Below, one piece after another: positions 45,479-56,789 of a stretch of DNA of 64,000 nucleotides. Each line of letters begins with the position of its first letter. Positions within the stretch are counted from its first letter, which is position 1. This stretch comes from Inonotus obliquus. Its lineage: Eukaryota; Basidiomycota; Agaricomycetes; Hymenochaetales; Hymenochaetaceae. Under the pieces are notes generated by a model, which did no database searches, had not been told where the DNA came from, and saw nothing but the letters and a program-made list of their open reading frames with translations. The stretch is from NCBI GenBank assembly GCA_032164295.1, contig JAJHTX010000009.1, positions 310,001-374,000 of the forward strand, given 5' to 3'. Position numbers and translations under genes: made by a program.

Positions 45479-46103
45479 TCACGACGCCTTTCCCCTCGTT
45501 TCTAGTGCCTACATTCTGGGAGGTCACTTTCATTCAAGAAAATTTTCTCCCTTCGGATTATTATCACTCCTGGATTTCATTCCAGTCCTATATTTCAAGA
45601 GAATTCAGCGATTATGGATATTCGTTCCTTTCTTTTCTTTACTTTTCTCCTTGAAAAGAGTATATGCATGTACATAGTAGATATTCCCGTAGCATGCTCT
45701 CTGACATTTTCGAAAGCTGGCGTGTGAAGGTTATCGCAGACTTCAAGTAAAGCCAGAAGCATGCTTTGCGTGCAACTTACATTACATAAGGAACATCGCG
45801 ACGTGACTACGAGCACGTGCGAGAAAGTAACGCACATCTGTGTCATGTTTTGTCACACACCGTCACGCCTCTTGCCACAGCATACATCAGTACATCGTTC
45901 TAATTCTCGAATCTGCGATCCGAGTACACACCGAAGGTACACGATACCTCTCTCTGCAGGGCAGTGGAGGCAACTCTCAACGTTAAGGGTGTCTTGGTGC
46001 CGACCGCCTAAATAACTTCTGTCGGGACTTCTCACTTGGTTATTCAGTTGACGCATATTCATTCTCGTTTGCTACCGCTTCTGTGTAGCTATTGTGATTC
46101 CTG
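45479..46103. other. Spacer between HEM4 and an unknown gene
   Basis: No gene seen; short frames overlap on both strands. Confidence 0.4.
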
Positions 46104-47120
46104 ATGGTATCATACACTTCAAGGTCGACTCTAAAGGGGAAGAACTCCTGCAGAAGTCCGAGTAATGGGAAGAAACCTAAGCGTCCACATCCAGAACCAT
46201 ATTCTATAGGATTCTCTCCTCGAACCAGACATCGTAGGAAGCTTTCTGAAATCTCCGGAGACTTGATGACTGGCTCTACCACGGACACTGCTACTTGTTC
46301 TAACGCTGTAATGGTCTCTTCCACTCCTGAGGACTCTCTATCCGGTGCAGACGCTGCTTCTTTGCTGCTGCATGAATTCGAATTCGGAGGTGGGAATTAC
46401 GGGAACGCGGAAGCGGACGCAGGTGCGGATTCTAATACAGATATGGACGTAGATAAGCTGGTGTGGCCGAAGAGCAGGGAGGACTGCGCGTGGGTGGCGG
46501 AGAAGGTTTCGCGGGCCTCTTGGACTTCGCCCGGTTTACTGGAATCCCTGGGGCTGGGGACAGGAGCAAGAAGGTCGATATCGAAACGAAGTGCTACTGT
46601 CAAGAGGATGGAGATAGACGAGGATGAGTTCAGGGATGAGATTGTTGGATATGGTGTGCGTGTTTCCGGTGGCCCTTGTAGTGGTGCTATGATCGACACG
46701 GGTATTGGTGCGTCGTACGGAGCGAAGAAGGCGAGGAGCAAAGGGATTCGTACTGATGAAGCTACAGGAGTGGTGCCGAAAGCTCAGGGCTTACATTCTG
46801 GCGCCGGATTGAGGACGAAAGCGAAGGCTATTACTCTCGAGTCTACAGTTCCGTTAGTACCAGCTTTGAACGGTGTGGATCGTCAGCCTCTTCGCGACAT
46901 CACCTCGGACATAACTTCCGACAAGAACAAGGATGAGGACAGTTACGAAACTCGCGATGGAAGGGATAAGGAGATGAAAGAGAAGCCTACGTTGACGTTA
47001 AGTCCTACACGAGCCATCCCCACAGGTTGGCACCGCGCATTGGCAAGTCTGTTGAATCAAGCTGAGAAGTTGCATGATGGCTCATCGTCGCCTACGACGT
47101 CGAGGACTGCCAAGATTTGA
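46104..47120 (+). CDS. Hypothetical protein, 338 aa, disordered
   Basis: A single open frame without introns. The N terminus is basic (RSTLKGKNSCRSPSNGKKPK), then Ser/Thr-rich, then acidic with DADAGAD-like repeats. A short conserved-looking segment (WPKSREDCAWVAEKVSRA) and QPLRDITSDITSD, which has the look of a short linear docking or degron motif, are visible, and the C terminus has a helix (GWHRALASLLNQAEKL). No domain recognised. The length of the open frame and its codon use suggest a real gene, but the function is unknown. Confidence 0.6.
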   Translation: MVSYTSRSTLKGKNSCRSPSNGKKPKRPHPEPYSIGFSPRTRHRRKLSEISGDLMTGSTTDTATCSNAVMVSSTPEDSLSGADAASLLLHEFEFGGGNYGNAEADAGADSNTDMDVDKLVWPKSREDCAWVAEKVSRASWTSPGLLESLGLGTGARRSISKRSATVKRMEIDEDEFRDEIVGYGVRVSGGPCSGAMIDTGIGASYGAKKARSKGIRTDEATGVVPKAQGLHSGAGLRTKAKAITLESTVPLVPALNGVDRQPLRDITSDITSDKNKDEDSYETRDGRDKEMKEKPTLTLSPTRAIPTGWHRALASLLNQAEKLHDGSSSPTTSRTAKI

Positions 47121-48571
47121 TCTGATGTATGATGATGCTGGGGCGGACCTTCTTTTCACACGTATTATCTTAGGAAGATGTTCTTTCTTGAACCACTAGC
47201 CCTGACCAATACGACTCTACAATAATCAAGTGCTGGAATATGGGTCTCCATTATGACTTCTCTTTCAGCCCCAGTTGCCGTTTGCTCTACTCGTGATTCT
47301 TATATACTACTGTATGATGCTTCCACTGAGCCTCTACAAACTTTCCTTAGAACGTGGTCCACCTACATTCTCTAGTATGCGGTTCTTCCAACTTCCATCG
47401 GCCCTACTGGAGGAGCCACACCTAGTTTCACGGACTTCCGCACACCAACCATCCTAGATTCCAAAGCGTATGCTTCTCTTGTCTATTCACACCGATTCAA
47501 TACGTCTTCGATGCTGCGGTCCTGGACGTAGTGGCTTTCTTTCTTCAGTTTGTTATGCGCTTTGGCTTGCCTGAAGCATCCCAGAACCGTGCATTATACT
47601 TTATGTTGGTGTAGGGCAGAGCTCTGTGTATGTATGGTGCTTTTCAATCTAAGGATTAGAAGTTTCCAAGCATTATCTCTGGCGTCAGTTCCTCAGTAGA
47701 CTGGAGTGGGCTGGAAATATTGAGAAGAGACCTCGGCTGACATGTTATCGACAGGACTCTGTCAACATGGTCATGAATAGGAAGAGTCTATGGGTGCTTG
47801 ACCGATGACGAAGAGCTACAGCAAATACTGCTATGTCTCATGCGCAGTCAAATTGGACCAAAAGTCTCTGGTCAGTACGAAACTGAACAAGATCTTTGAC
47901 CGTCGGATCGACTTCAACTTTTATGTCTCAGTGTCTCGAAATCTCCTCAATTTGTTTTTTGCTTCATGATCTTGGATCTGCGGCGTTCTGAATTTCCTTT
48001 ACTTCCCTATAGTCATATATGATTTTCGAACGAAAGGTGAATTGGGTCGAGAGTTAAATCCGAGATATTGTTAGTAGGTTGGTAGGTGGTAGGTCTTTCG
48101 TCCTTTTCTTCCCTCGTTCTTTAGTGACCCTGTTTGTGGCGTTCAGCGACATGATCCTCTTATTTTGCAAAGAACTGCCATAGGTGTGCGTACGAGTATT
48201 GTGCATTGCATGTAGCTCAGTACTGCTTTCCGCCACGGAAGTAGAGGTAGGTAGGTGAAAGATTCTCAAGTACGTCATGGTTTTGTTAAAGCTGACGTTG
48301 GAAATTTGAAGTGTTGGATGTTCGAAAGTGAATGACGATGCTGAGTTAGTTACATATGTCCATGATTGTGTTGGAGCTATGCAGAATGGTATAAAATAAG
48401 TACCAGAATGCTCTCTTTGGTCCTCACCAAGACCAATATCTCCTTCGCATACTAGTCCACACCGGATATCCAACTCTTGCCCTTTCTAAGCCTACTCTTC
48501 CTTGACCTTTGATACAGATTCTACTTCGCTCCTCATTTCGTTCTTGACCCAGCTCAAAGTACCGCGCAAGT
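47121..48571. other. Gene-poor stretch upstream of the pheromone-like gene
   Basis: No large frame in 1.4 kb on either strand; in particular no seven-helix STE3-type receptor. A TATAAAAT box lies at 48390-48397, about 180 bp before the pheromone-like start. Confidence 0.5.
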
Positions 48572-48802
48572 ATGGACACATTTGCAACAGTCTTCATACC
48601 ATCCTCTCCCTCTTCAATCCTCGCCGGGTCGAACGTACCAAGATCAAAAGAACAGTCCTGCGGAGATAATTCGATGTATTGTGTTATTGCACGGGCACCT
48701 ACTACTGGTGGTTCGTATTCGAATGATCCAGACTTCGGAGATGAGATTGTGGACAAAGAGACTGGGGGAGGGGAAGGGTCGACGTATTGCGTTATTGCTT
48801 GA
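48572..48802 (+). CDS. Pheromone-precursor-like peptide with CaaX end
   Basis: A 76-codon gene that starts MDTFATVFIPSSPSSILAG, typical of basidiomycete pheromone precursors, and ends GGGEGSTYCVIA followed by TGA. CVIA is a CaaX box: the Cys would be farnesylated, VIA removed, and the end methylated. A second DNSMYCVIA lies internally at about residues 34-42, so the precursor may be a diverged two-unit duplication (GD.SMYCVIA then EGSTYCVIA). Charged KE upstream of TGGGEGSTYC could mark N-terminal processing. A TATA box lies upstream. No receptor gene was seen nearby in this window. Small Ser-rich CaaX proteins of other kinds cannot be excluded. Confidence 0.78.
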   Translation: MDTFATVFIPSSPSSILAGSNVPRSKEQSCGDNSMYCVIARAPTTGGSYSNDPDFGDEIVDKETGGGEGSTYCVIA

Positions 48803-49348
48803 TGTGCCGGGTATTTTGGGATTTCTGTTAGCTTGGGAGGTGGGTAGCTCACATTCGTGACCAAAACTCGACCTGATGGTTTCTATTTAATTGTTTTAGC
48901 TTTGGATATTATGTGGTTCAATTTCGACCTTTTAGACTAGCCGGTGGATAAGCTTTATGAGTCCTAAGACTGACATTCTGTTACTTCATGCATTTTCGTA
49001 ATTATTCAGTAATGATTCGGAGACGTATCCCAATACTAGCTTCGCTATAGCCAAATTCCGGAAAGTTGATCCTTGAGTCAAGAATCACCCCGAAAGACGA
49101 TGGTGGATCACCCGTATTTCGAGATGTGCAGGAGCGCAGAGGTAGAGCCAGGCAGTCTGGGCGGGTAAGAATGTTGTCAACTCAACAACATGGACGTCAA
49201 GCAAAGAAAAAAGTTGGATGACAACGACTGATCGTCGCTACCATATCAGGCTGTCGTTCCCAACACACAGGATCGGCGTCGGGTAAGTTTTGGTCTGTCT
49301 GCCATAACCATTGTCCGTCCGCCGTTCCGTCTCGAACCCTCAAGCACC
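48803..49348. other. Spacer before the Dim1 gene
   Basis: No gene seen. Contains the 3' flank of the pheromone-like gene and the Dim1 promoter. Confidence 0.4.
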
Positions 49349-50553
<1,205 letters not shown>

Positions 50554-51057
50554 ACGCTAGCTCGGATAGAACCTTTGCATTTTGTTGATATTGCAATGCC
50601 CGTGGGACAACTCAGTGCTGCGACTGATTCTTGGGGTAAGGTGACACACCAACAACTTCCTCGAACTTCTCCTTTCACAACTAGGCTCATAGAAGCAACC
50701 GCCTTTCGACTACGAAAATTACCATAGGCCTCGCGATGGTCAACACAATTCACTCGTTCACTATTTTTGTCCAGGGCACAGAGATCATTCTCGCATGGCT
50801 CTCACCAAGCACGTCTAGAACGTGGTTACTATTCGCCCGCCTCGAGCCGGTGTGTTAAGATTGTCCATCAGATCAGCCCCTATTCACACATGTATATAGG
50901 ACCTGCTGTTTGCCTCGTTCCCAGTATCCTATTCATCCCCGCGCTCACTGACGGAAGGGTTTAGTTCATCACCCCTCTGTCACCTCCACCTCCACCGGGT
51001 GGACCCCCTTAGCACTGCTGTTTATCGTTGTTCTGACGGACTGCCCATTGTAAAACA
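50554..51057. other. Spacer between Dim1 and phosphatidylserine decarboxylase
   Basis: No gene seen. Pyrimidine-rich leader before 51058. Confidence 0.4.
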
Positions 51058-52935
51058 ATGCTTTCCAGGACGCTCAACGCACTTACTCCGCGGGTTCAAA
51101 GCGGCTTCACCGAAGATGGTGGCCTGCTAGTTCCAACAGCTACAGGACCTCAGTCAAGCGAGGGCATTCGGAAGAGTGGTAGTACTTCTCGAGGAGCCAG
51201 CCCGTACCTTACAGCGAATATGCAACTAGCTCCATCAACAAGAGGAGCTTCACCCGCACCGTCCGCCGCGACATCCACTACAGCACTTGCTCCTTCGTCT
51301 GGTAAGACATCTGTAGTTGCTAATGTTGTGAAGCACCTGTTGCCTCCATCATATCGCGAACATCTTCGACTCGTGGACTCGTTGAAGGTCATTGTTACTA
51401 GGTCTGGGATACCGTCTTGCGGTGAGTATGGAATCCAGCAGTCCTATAAATCAAGATTAGGACTTATTTTAGTGCCATGATCGCAGTTCTTGTCAGTGAG
51501 ACGAGTCTGGCGTTGAGCACACGGAGCACTTGGATAAAGCCTGTACTCTGGAAAGATACATTCGACAAGGCAAGTCAGTCTTCTCAACTTCGTCGAGACC
51601 CATACTAAACGTGTCATAACAGCTATTTGCCGCTGAGCATCTTGGCAAGCACCTTCATTTAGGTATCCTCCCATGCGTACGCTGATGGGGCTGGATATCG
51701 TAAAGGAAATTTTGTCATTATACGATCAACTGGACAGAAGGTTTTCGAGATTATGCCCTTGTATGCCCGCGTTGGGATGCATTTGCTTTTTCATGGTCCA
51801 ATTGAGGCATGTTACTCATACTCGGCACACTTATGCAACTCACTTTTTGATATTAGATTCGCTTTCTTCGATGGAGAGCGATTCGGAACTTACTCAAAGC
51901 GGAGTCCATTCGACGTAAGCAATCTCTTCAGCTATCCCGATTTTCGGTGTCATGGTTTCGAGCCTCGTCTCGGTTTATCTATGCAGAGGGCATGATTTAT
52001 GACTCGACAGATCGAGACGTCGTCCGCGGTCAAATAGCCTCCTTTATCAATACGTATCAAATTGATCTATCCGAGCTAGCGCAACCAGATTTGACCGTGT
52101 ACAAGGTGCGATTGTTAGCTTGGATTAGGTGGACTGAGGACACTCACGTATAGATAATTGTATGCTCGTACATATATGCAGTCGTTTAATGAGTTCTTCA
52201 GTCGGAAGTTGAGGACTAGAGCGCGGCTTCCTGCCTCGCCGAATGATTCCTCGGTCATTGTTTCAGCTGCCGATTGTAGGCTGACTGTTTGGTCTACTTG
52301 GGATAGTGCGAGAACAGTATGGTTAGTCTCGTTTGCTTTTGCTCGTATGTCGCGGGGAAGGCTCATTAATAAATTTCTTTCTCTTTTGATTTTTCTTCCA
52401 CAGGGTCAAAGGTCGACGCTTCACATTACAGAACCTCGTCAAATCTCGTGCTCTCACGCGTGCACTCGGAACACGACCTTCACTTGCAATCTTCCGCCTC
52501 GCACCTCAGGACTATCACCGATTCCATTCACCCGTAAAGGGTCTCCTCTCATCCATCACACATATCCCAGGAGAATACTACACCGTTAACCCACAGGCAG
52601 TTAACGAAGACCTCGACGTCTTCACAGCAAACACTCGCTCAATCGTAGTCTTACAGGCATCTATCCCTGCGAAAGGAAGTATGTCGGAGCTTCGGGTTGT
52701 ACCGGTTGTGGTTGTAGCCATCGGAGCTTTGTTAGTTGGGAGCATCAACTGGGAGAAGAAGAGAGGTGAGATGGTGGAGAAGGGTGAAGAGTTGGGATAT
52801 TTCAAGTATGGAGGGTCGACAGTGATTTGTGTTTTTCCTGAGGGCGTTATCTGGGATGGGGATCTTGTGCAGCATTCTCAGGAGGGAATTGAGGTGGTTG
52901 TGAAAGCTGGAGAAAAGATCGGGACATTCCCTTAA
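51058..52935 (+). CDS. Phosphatidylserine decarboxylase proenzyme
   Basis: Probable exons: 51058-51421, 51501-51577, 51663-51806, 51857-51914, 51987-52105, 52182-52321 and 52404-52935 (477 aa). The enzyme converts phosphatidylserine to phosphatidylethanolamine and cleaves itself to create a pyruvoyl group at the Ser of its GST motif, seen here as YGGSTVICVFP near the C terminus. Other family parts: NFVIIRSTGQKVFEIMPLYA, FNEFFSRKLR, VSAADCRLTV, FRLAPQDYHRFHSPVKG, PGEYYTVNP. The Ser/Ala-rich N terminus lacks an obvious C2 domain. Two borders are uncertain: the end of exon 2 (a weak donor at 51578), and intron 51807-51856, which must use a GC donor to keep the frame. Confidence 0.83.
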
Positions 52936-53274
52936 ATTCATTCGTTTTTGTTCAGTGTATGCAATTAGTATTCTATATGTTTGATTGTATCCAATGTATT
53001 TTCTCTACTTATGCTCTGAACCACGTGGACGACGGGTGGGTGAGACGCGTCGACGCGTCGACGCCCGGTCTTTACTTACGATCACCAAGTGCTATCTTCA
53101 CTCATCTATAGTCGCCCTCAAGCAACTTCTTATCCACGAGGGGAAGATTCGTAGTAACATGTTAAGTCTCATTCTCTACTCGTGTCCCCACTTGGCTTCC
53201 TTGTAGGTCCATACTAACATCAGGTTTGTAGTGATTGGTGGTTTGTGTAACGGAAGACGAGTGGAAGAGACAAC
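52936..53274. other. Spacer before the Rtt106-like gene
   Basis: No gene seen. A GACGCGTCGACGCGTCGACG palindrome-like run lies at about 53044-53063. Confidence 0.4.
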
Positions 53275-54921
53275 ATGAGCCTGGATGGCTACTCAGATTC
53301 AAAAACTCCCTATCTGGATGCAGTCTCGACGTCGCTACCTTCCATTCTGAGCGACTTATTGATGTCCTTTGACATTTATACACGAGACAAACTCGATACA
53401 CTCGTACGCTTCTGCGCAGGTGGTGAATGTCCTCCACGCATCGCAGGCCATGCGAGCGCGTGGGTTAGTGGACAAACTCGACTTCAACAACGTTTATCAC
53501 GACTTGATCCCTCGACAGGAGAGAAACGACCTCGGGAGGAGGAGGAGAATGGAGCGGAGGGCTTAATGTTGATGAATGGGAACGGAGTTGCAAACAAGAA
53601 GCCAAAAATAGCGGCAACAGCGGCTGAAGATGGCGTTCAGGACACGGGTTCGCTCTTCACACTTCACTCGCTTTCAATCACCTCGCCGATACGGAAAAAG
53701 GTGGATGTATCAATCACAGCAGAGGCCGTTCGGCTAACGAACTCGACAAACGGGAACCTCGAGGCTCGGATTCCTCTGAGCATTTTGAAACGCGCGTTTA
53801 TCGTGTCGAGTCTTGGAAAGAACAAAAACAAGGAACAATGGGCCGTAACCCTCATTTCTGCGGATAGCTTCGACAAAAAAGTTGATGCTGCGAGTCAGGC
53901 TCAGCTTGCGTTCAATGTGGATAAAGCTGTCCCTGGAGGGAAAGATGGGTTCAAAACGACTGCAGGTGCTGATGCGGAGCAGGAATCTCATGCGAAGGGG
54001 GTCGATACTCTCCCGATCTTACAAGCATTCCTCTCACACCTACCCCCACATATTGAAGTACATACATCTGAGAAGGGATCACAAGCCTTCAAGTCCAGTT
54101 CAGGACAGCCGTACGTCGATGCCTACCTTGGGGCGAAAGAGGGAGCTCTATGTTTCTTGCCGCAAGGGATTCTGTGGGCGAACGTGCGTCCATGTGCGTT
54201 TTATGCGTTGGAAGACCTTGCTCCCGACAGTGATACACCCCAGCTGGGAGGCGTGAAGACATTAAGTGCGACAGGCCGCACGTTCTCTGTATTTGTACGA
54301 AGGCGAGGAACATCACCTGCTGTAGAAGAAGGCGGTGAAGGGAGTAGTGATTATGGTGATGCCGAAGAAGGGGAAGAAACAGAGTTCGCTATGATCGAAG
54401 GACGGGAACTTGAAAATGTTAACGCTTGGATACGCAAATATCGTAATCAGTTTGGAAAATCTCGGGATGTGAAAGGAAAGGGAAAGGCACGAGCGGATCC
54501 ACAAGAGGAAGAAGTCCAACAAGGGAACGTAGATGAATCTGATGCGAGTGATGACGATTATGCTGCACCTAGCGACTCTGATGGTGGGGAACCGTCGAGT
54601 GATGAAGAGAGCTCTGACGATGATGACGATGTGCAGACCATTGAGGATTCGGAGCGAGAAGAGGATAGTGATGAAGGAGGTGGGCAGGGTGAAGATGACG
54701 AAGAGGAGGAAGAGGAGGAAGCTTTGGACCCTGCAAGGCACCCGCTCATGAGACCTGGTGCGATGCCGCGGATGAGCAAGGCGGCGATGGATTCTGTTGT
54801 TGCGATGGCCGCGCAGGATGTGTTGGTCCCCGGCCAAGTGGATGCTGTTTATGTTTCATCGGAGGAGGAATTATCGTTGGAGGAGGAAGTAGACGAGCTG
54901 GAGCCTATTTCGATGATATAG
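53275..54921 (+). CDS. Rtt106-like histone chaperone
   Basis: A 548-codon gene without introns. Residues about 120-385 form a double PH-like region of the Rtt106/Pob3-middle type: FTLHSLSITSPIRKKVDVSI, ILKRAFIVSSLGKNKNKEQW, and the signature YLGAKEGALCFLPQGILW with FYALEDL after it. Such proteins bind histone H3-H4 and help assemble and silence chromatin. The N-terminal helical part (PYLDAVSTSLPSILSDLL) may be a dimerisation segment. The C-terminal third is strongly acidic (DDDDD, EEEEEEE), usual for histone chaperones. FACT subunit Pob3 shares the fold, but has an extra N-terminal domain that is absent here. Confidence 0.75.
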   Translation: MSLDGYSDSKTPYLDAVSTSLPSILSDLLMSFDIYTRDKLDTLVRFCAGGECPPRIAGHASAWVSGQTRLQQRLSRLDPSTGEKRPREEEENGAEGLMLMNGNGVANKKPKIAATAAEDGVQDTGSLFTLHSLSITSPIRKKVDVSITAEAVRLTNSTNGNLEARIPLSILKRAFIVSSLGKNKNKEQWAVTLISADSFDKKVDAASQAQLAFNVDKAVPGGKDGFKTTAGADAEQESHAKGVDTLPILQAFLSHLPPHIEVHTSEKGSQAFKSSSGQPYVDAYLGAKEGALCFLPQGILWANVRPCAFYALEDLAPDSDTPQLGGVKTLSATGRTFSVFVRRRGTSPAVEEGGEGSSDYGDAEEGEETEFAMIEGRELENVNAWIRKYRNQFGKSRDVKGKGKARADPQEEEVQQGNVDESDASDDDYAAPSDSDGGEPSSDEESSDDDDDVQTIEDSEREEDSDEGGGQGEDDEEEEEEEALDPARHPLMRPGAMPRMSKAAMDSVVAMAAQDVLVPGQVDAVYVSSEEELSLEEEVDELEPISMI

Positions 54922-55048
54922 TAAATATTTTGCACATTGCGTTTGGTAATACGAGATACATAGCTAGGGAATGGGAACGGTATTGTATAGGATATTGATA
55001 TAGTAGCTTGTCGTTGTCGTAGATGTTCATCAGGGGTATCAAGGAGAA
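54922..55048. other. Convergent 3' spacer, 127 bp
   Basis: The Rtt106-like and BTB genes end here face to face, so their 3' UTRs probably overlap. Confidence 0.5.
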
Positions 55049-56290
55049 TCAAATGGACGAGCTAACTAAAGGCCTCAAAGTCTCAATAACCGCCGCGCGG
55101 GTACGGGCGCGGACATCCAGCAACTTCACATGTAACTGCAACGTCCCGGCAATAAACCCCCTTGCAGTAATAACAAACAACAATTCATCCCCCCAAAGGA
55201 CAAACTCATTCCTGTCACACCACTCTCCTCTTGCCGGTGATTCCTCAAACGGTGAAGGGAAAGCTTCATCAAAAACTCGTTCAGCTTCTCGTTCGTCCGA
55301 GCGTGCACCGGCACCAACGAAGGCTGGAGCTCGTCGCATTCGCCACCAATGAGCGAAATGCTCGAAACGGAGGCGTGTTGAATCGATATATAGTTGAGAG
55401 TCTGGAAAGACGGATACGATGAGAGCTGTTGGATCAACCTCGCAGAATTCGAAGGCGGAGTAGGGTTGCCGTTCGAGTTGGTCCTTTGTCGAGGGGCTGA
55501 GGACGAGACGGTATGAGACCGTTGTATCGTTTAGGTCTGGTCGTCCATTTTTGTCTAGGTCTCTGTTGCCCACGAGTCTGTGAAAAGAACGAAGCGGAGA
55601 TGATATATCAGGTGCTGTGTTCTGTACTTTCTGATGTGATAATGATAACCTGTTGGCAATGCCAACGATGGGAAAGGGTGATCACTCACTTGAGAGGGAG
55701 GTTCCGTGCGTAGATGACGACGGGTTTCACAGCTCCGCAATCAAAAGAGCAAAGACCAGACGTCGTATAACTGATGCTCTGAGGGAAGTTCCCCTGTAAC
55801 ACATCCTCAAACCTCACGACACGTCCCGAGAACCCCGTCCATGCGAAATCAATATTGGGTTGGCGTGGCGTTGTAAGTTGTGCGTGTAACCGTGACAAGC
55901 CGTAGAACGCTGCGTCCTCAGCGAGGTTACGAAGTGCTGTTTGCATGTCCATTGTTCGAGGAAGTGCGCGTTCAGCTAAAGGGAAGATGGTGTACCCGCT
56001 CATGTATTCCACGATGATAGCGAATAAATCCGGGTTCCTGTCGAAGTAGACTGTCGTACTACGTGATTCTGAGAAGTCACCGAAGAAGATGGCGGTGAAG
56101 TAGTTTGGTCTAGGGAGAAGTAACTGTCAGTTCTTTGAGAACCTGGGCAAGATTCTTAAACTCACGCATCGAACTCGATTTGACTCTGACGAAGAGCAAA
56201 CTCTTCATCCCGCACAAAAACGGTATACTTCTTGGGACGAGTCGTGATAGCTGTAGTCGTTGAGATAGAGTTCGTTTGAGAGCTCGACAT
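55049..56290 (-). CDS. BTB/POZ (T1-type) domain protein
   Basis: Exons on the minus strand: 56290-56166, 56109-55690 and 55577-55049, 357 aa. The N-terminal part has a BTB fold: KKYTVFVRDEEFALRQSQIE, then APNYFTAIFFGDFSES, and FDRNPDLFAIIVEYMSGYTI, a pattern typical of the tetramerisation (T1/KCTD-like) subgroup. The remainder (HAWTGFSGRVVRF-type segments, CEVDPTALIVSVFPDS, EFVLWGDELLFVITARGF) is conserved-looking but not a domain I know. Such proteins are often cullin-3 adaptors; that role is only inferred. Confidence 0.75.
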
Positions 56291-56789
56291 GGATGTCTTT
56301 GGGTAGAGCCAGTTCTCTATGTCTCGCAAAGGAAGACGATACGATGACAGTAGGGGTAGCAGACTAAAAAAGAGCGGACAAGATACGAGCTTTGAGTTTG
56401 CTGAGCCACGGGAATCAATAAGTAGTTGAGCTAGACAGGAGACAAAAGAGATGAATCTGCATTCCACGGAAACATTAGCGGAATCAATTAACAAGAAATA
56501 CAAGACGCACCGTCTATGGGTATAAGTTAATTAAATGCAGTATCGTTAGTGTGATAAAATGAAAAACATAAATAAGTCAAAGGGAAGGACTCGTAAGGTA
56601 AAGGTAAGATGATGAGTCGGTCGTAGACTCGGAGCAGGAATTGCAAGTGATCGACAGCCACGTGATAATCGACATATCCAAATATGGACACGGTCAAGAA
56701 TAGTTTTTCATCTGTCTTTCGTCTCTCCCGTCTCTTCAACAGTGACCATCCTCTTACCTTTCTCCTCGTCGTTGTACCTCTTAAAAACT
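56291..56789. promoter_or_regulatory. Divergent promoter region of BTB and RPO41 genes
   Basis: 499 bp between divergent start codons; no gene seen. The frame upstream of 56790 opens with GTG at 56742, not ATG, so it is not used as a start here. Confidence 0.5.

Noticed and set aside
51566..51580. First candidate GC-AG donor (CAAG|GCAAGT) in phosphatidylserine decarboxylase
   Set aside because: It leaves the wrong phase for the next exon; a GT donor at 51578 or further on keeps the frame.
52158..52589. 143-codon frame inside phosphatidylserine decarboxylase
   Set aside because: Starts inside an intron and reads through another; it is a frame shadow of the spliced gene.
56742..56789. Upstream extension of RPO41 by 16 codons
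   Set aside because: It would need a GTG start; ATG 56790 gives a better mitochondrial presequence.
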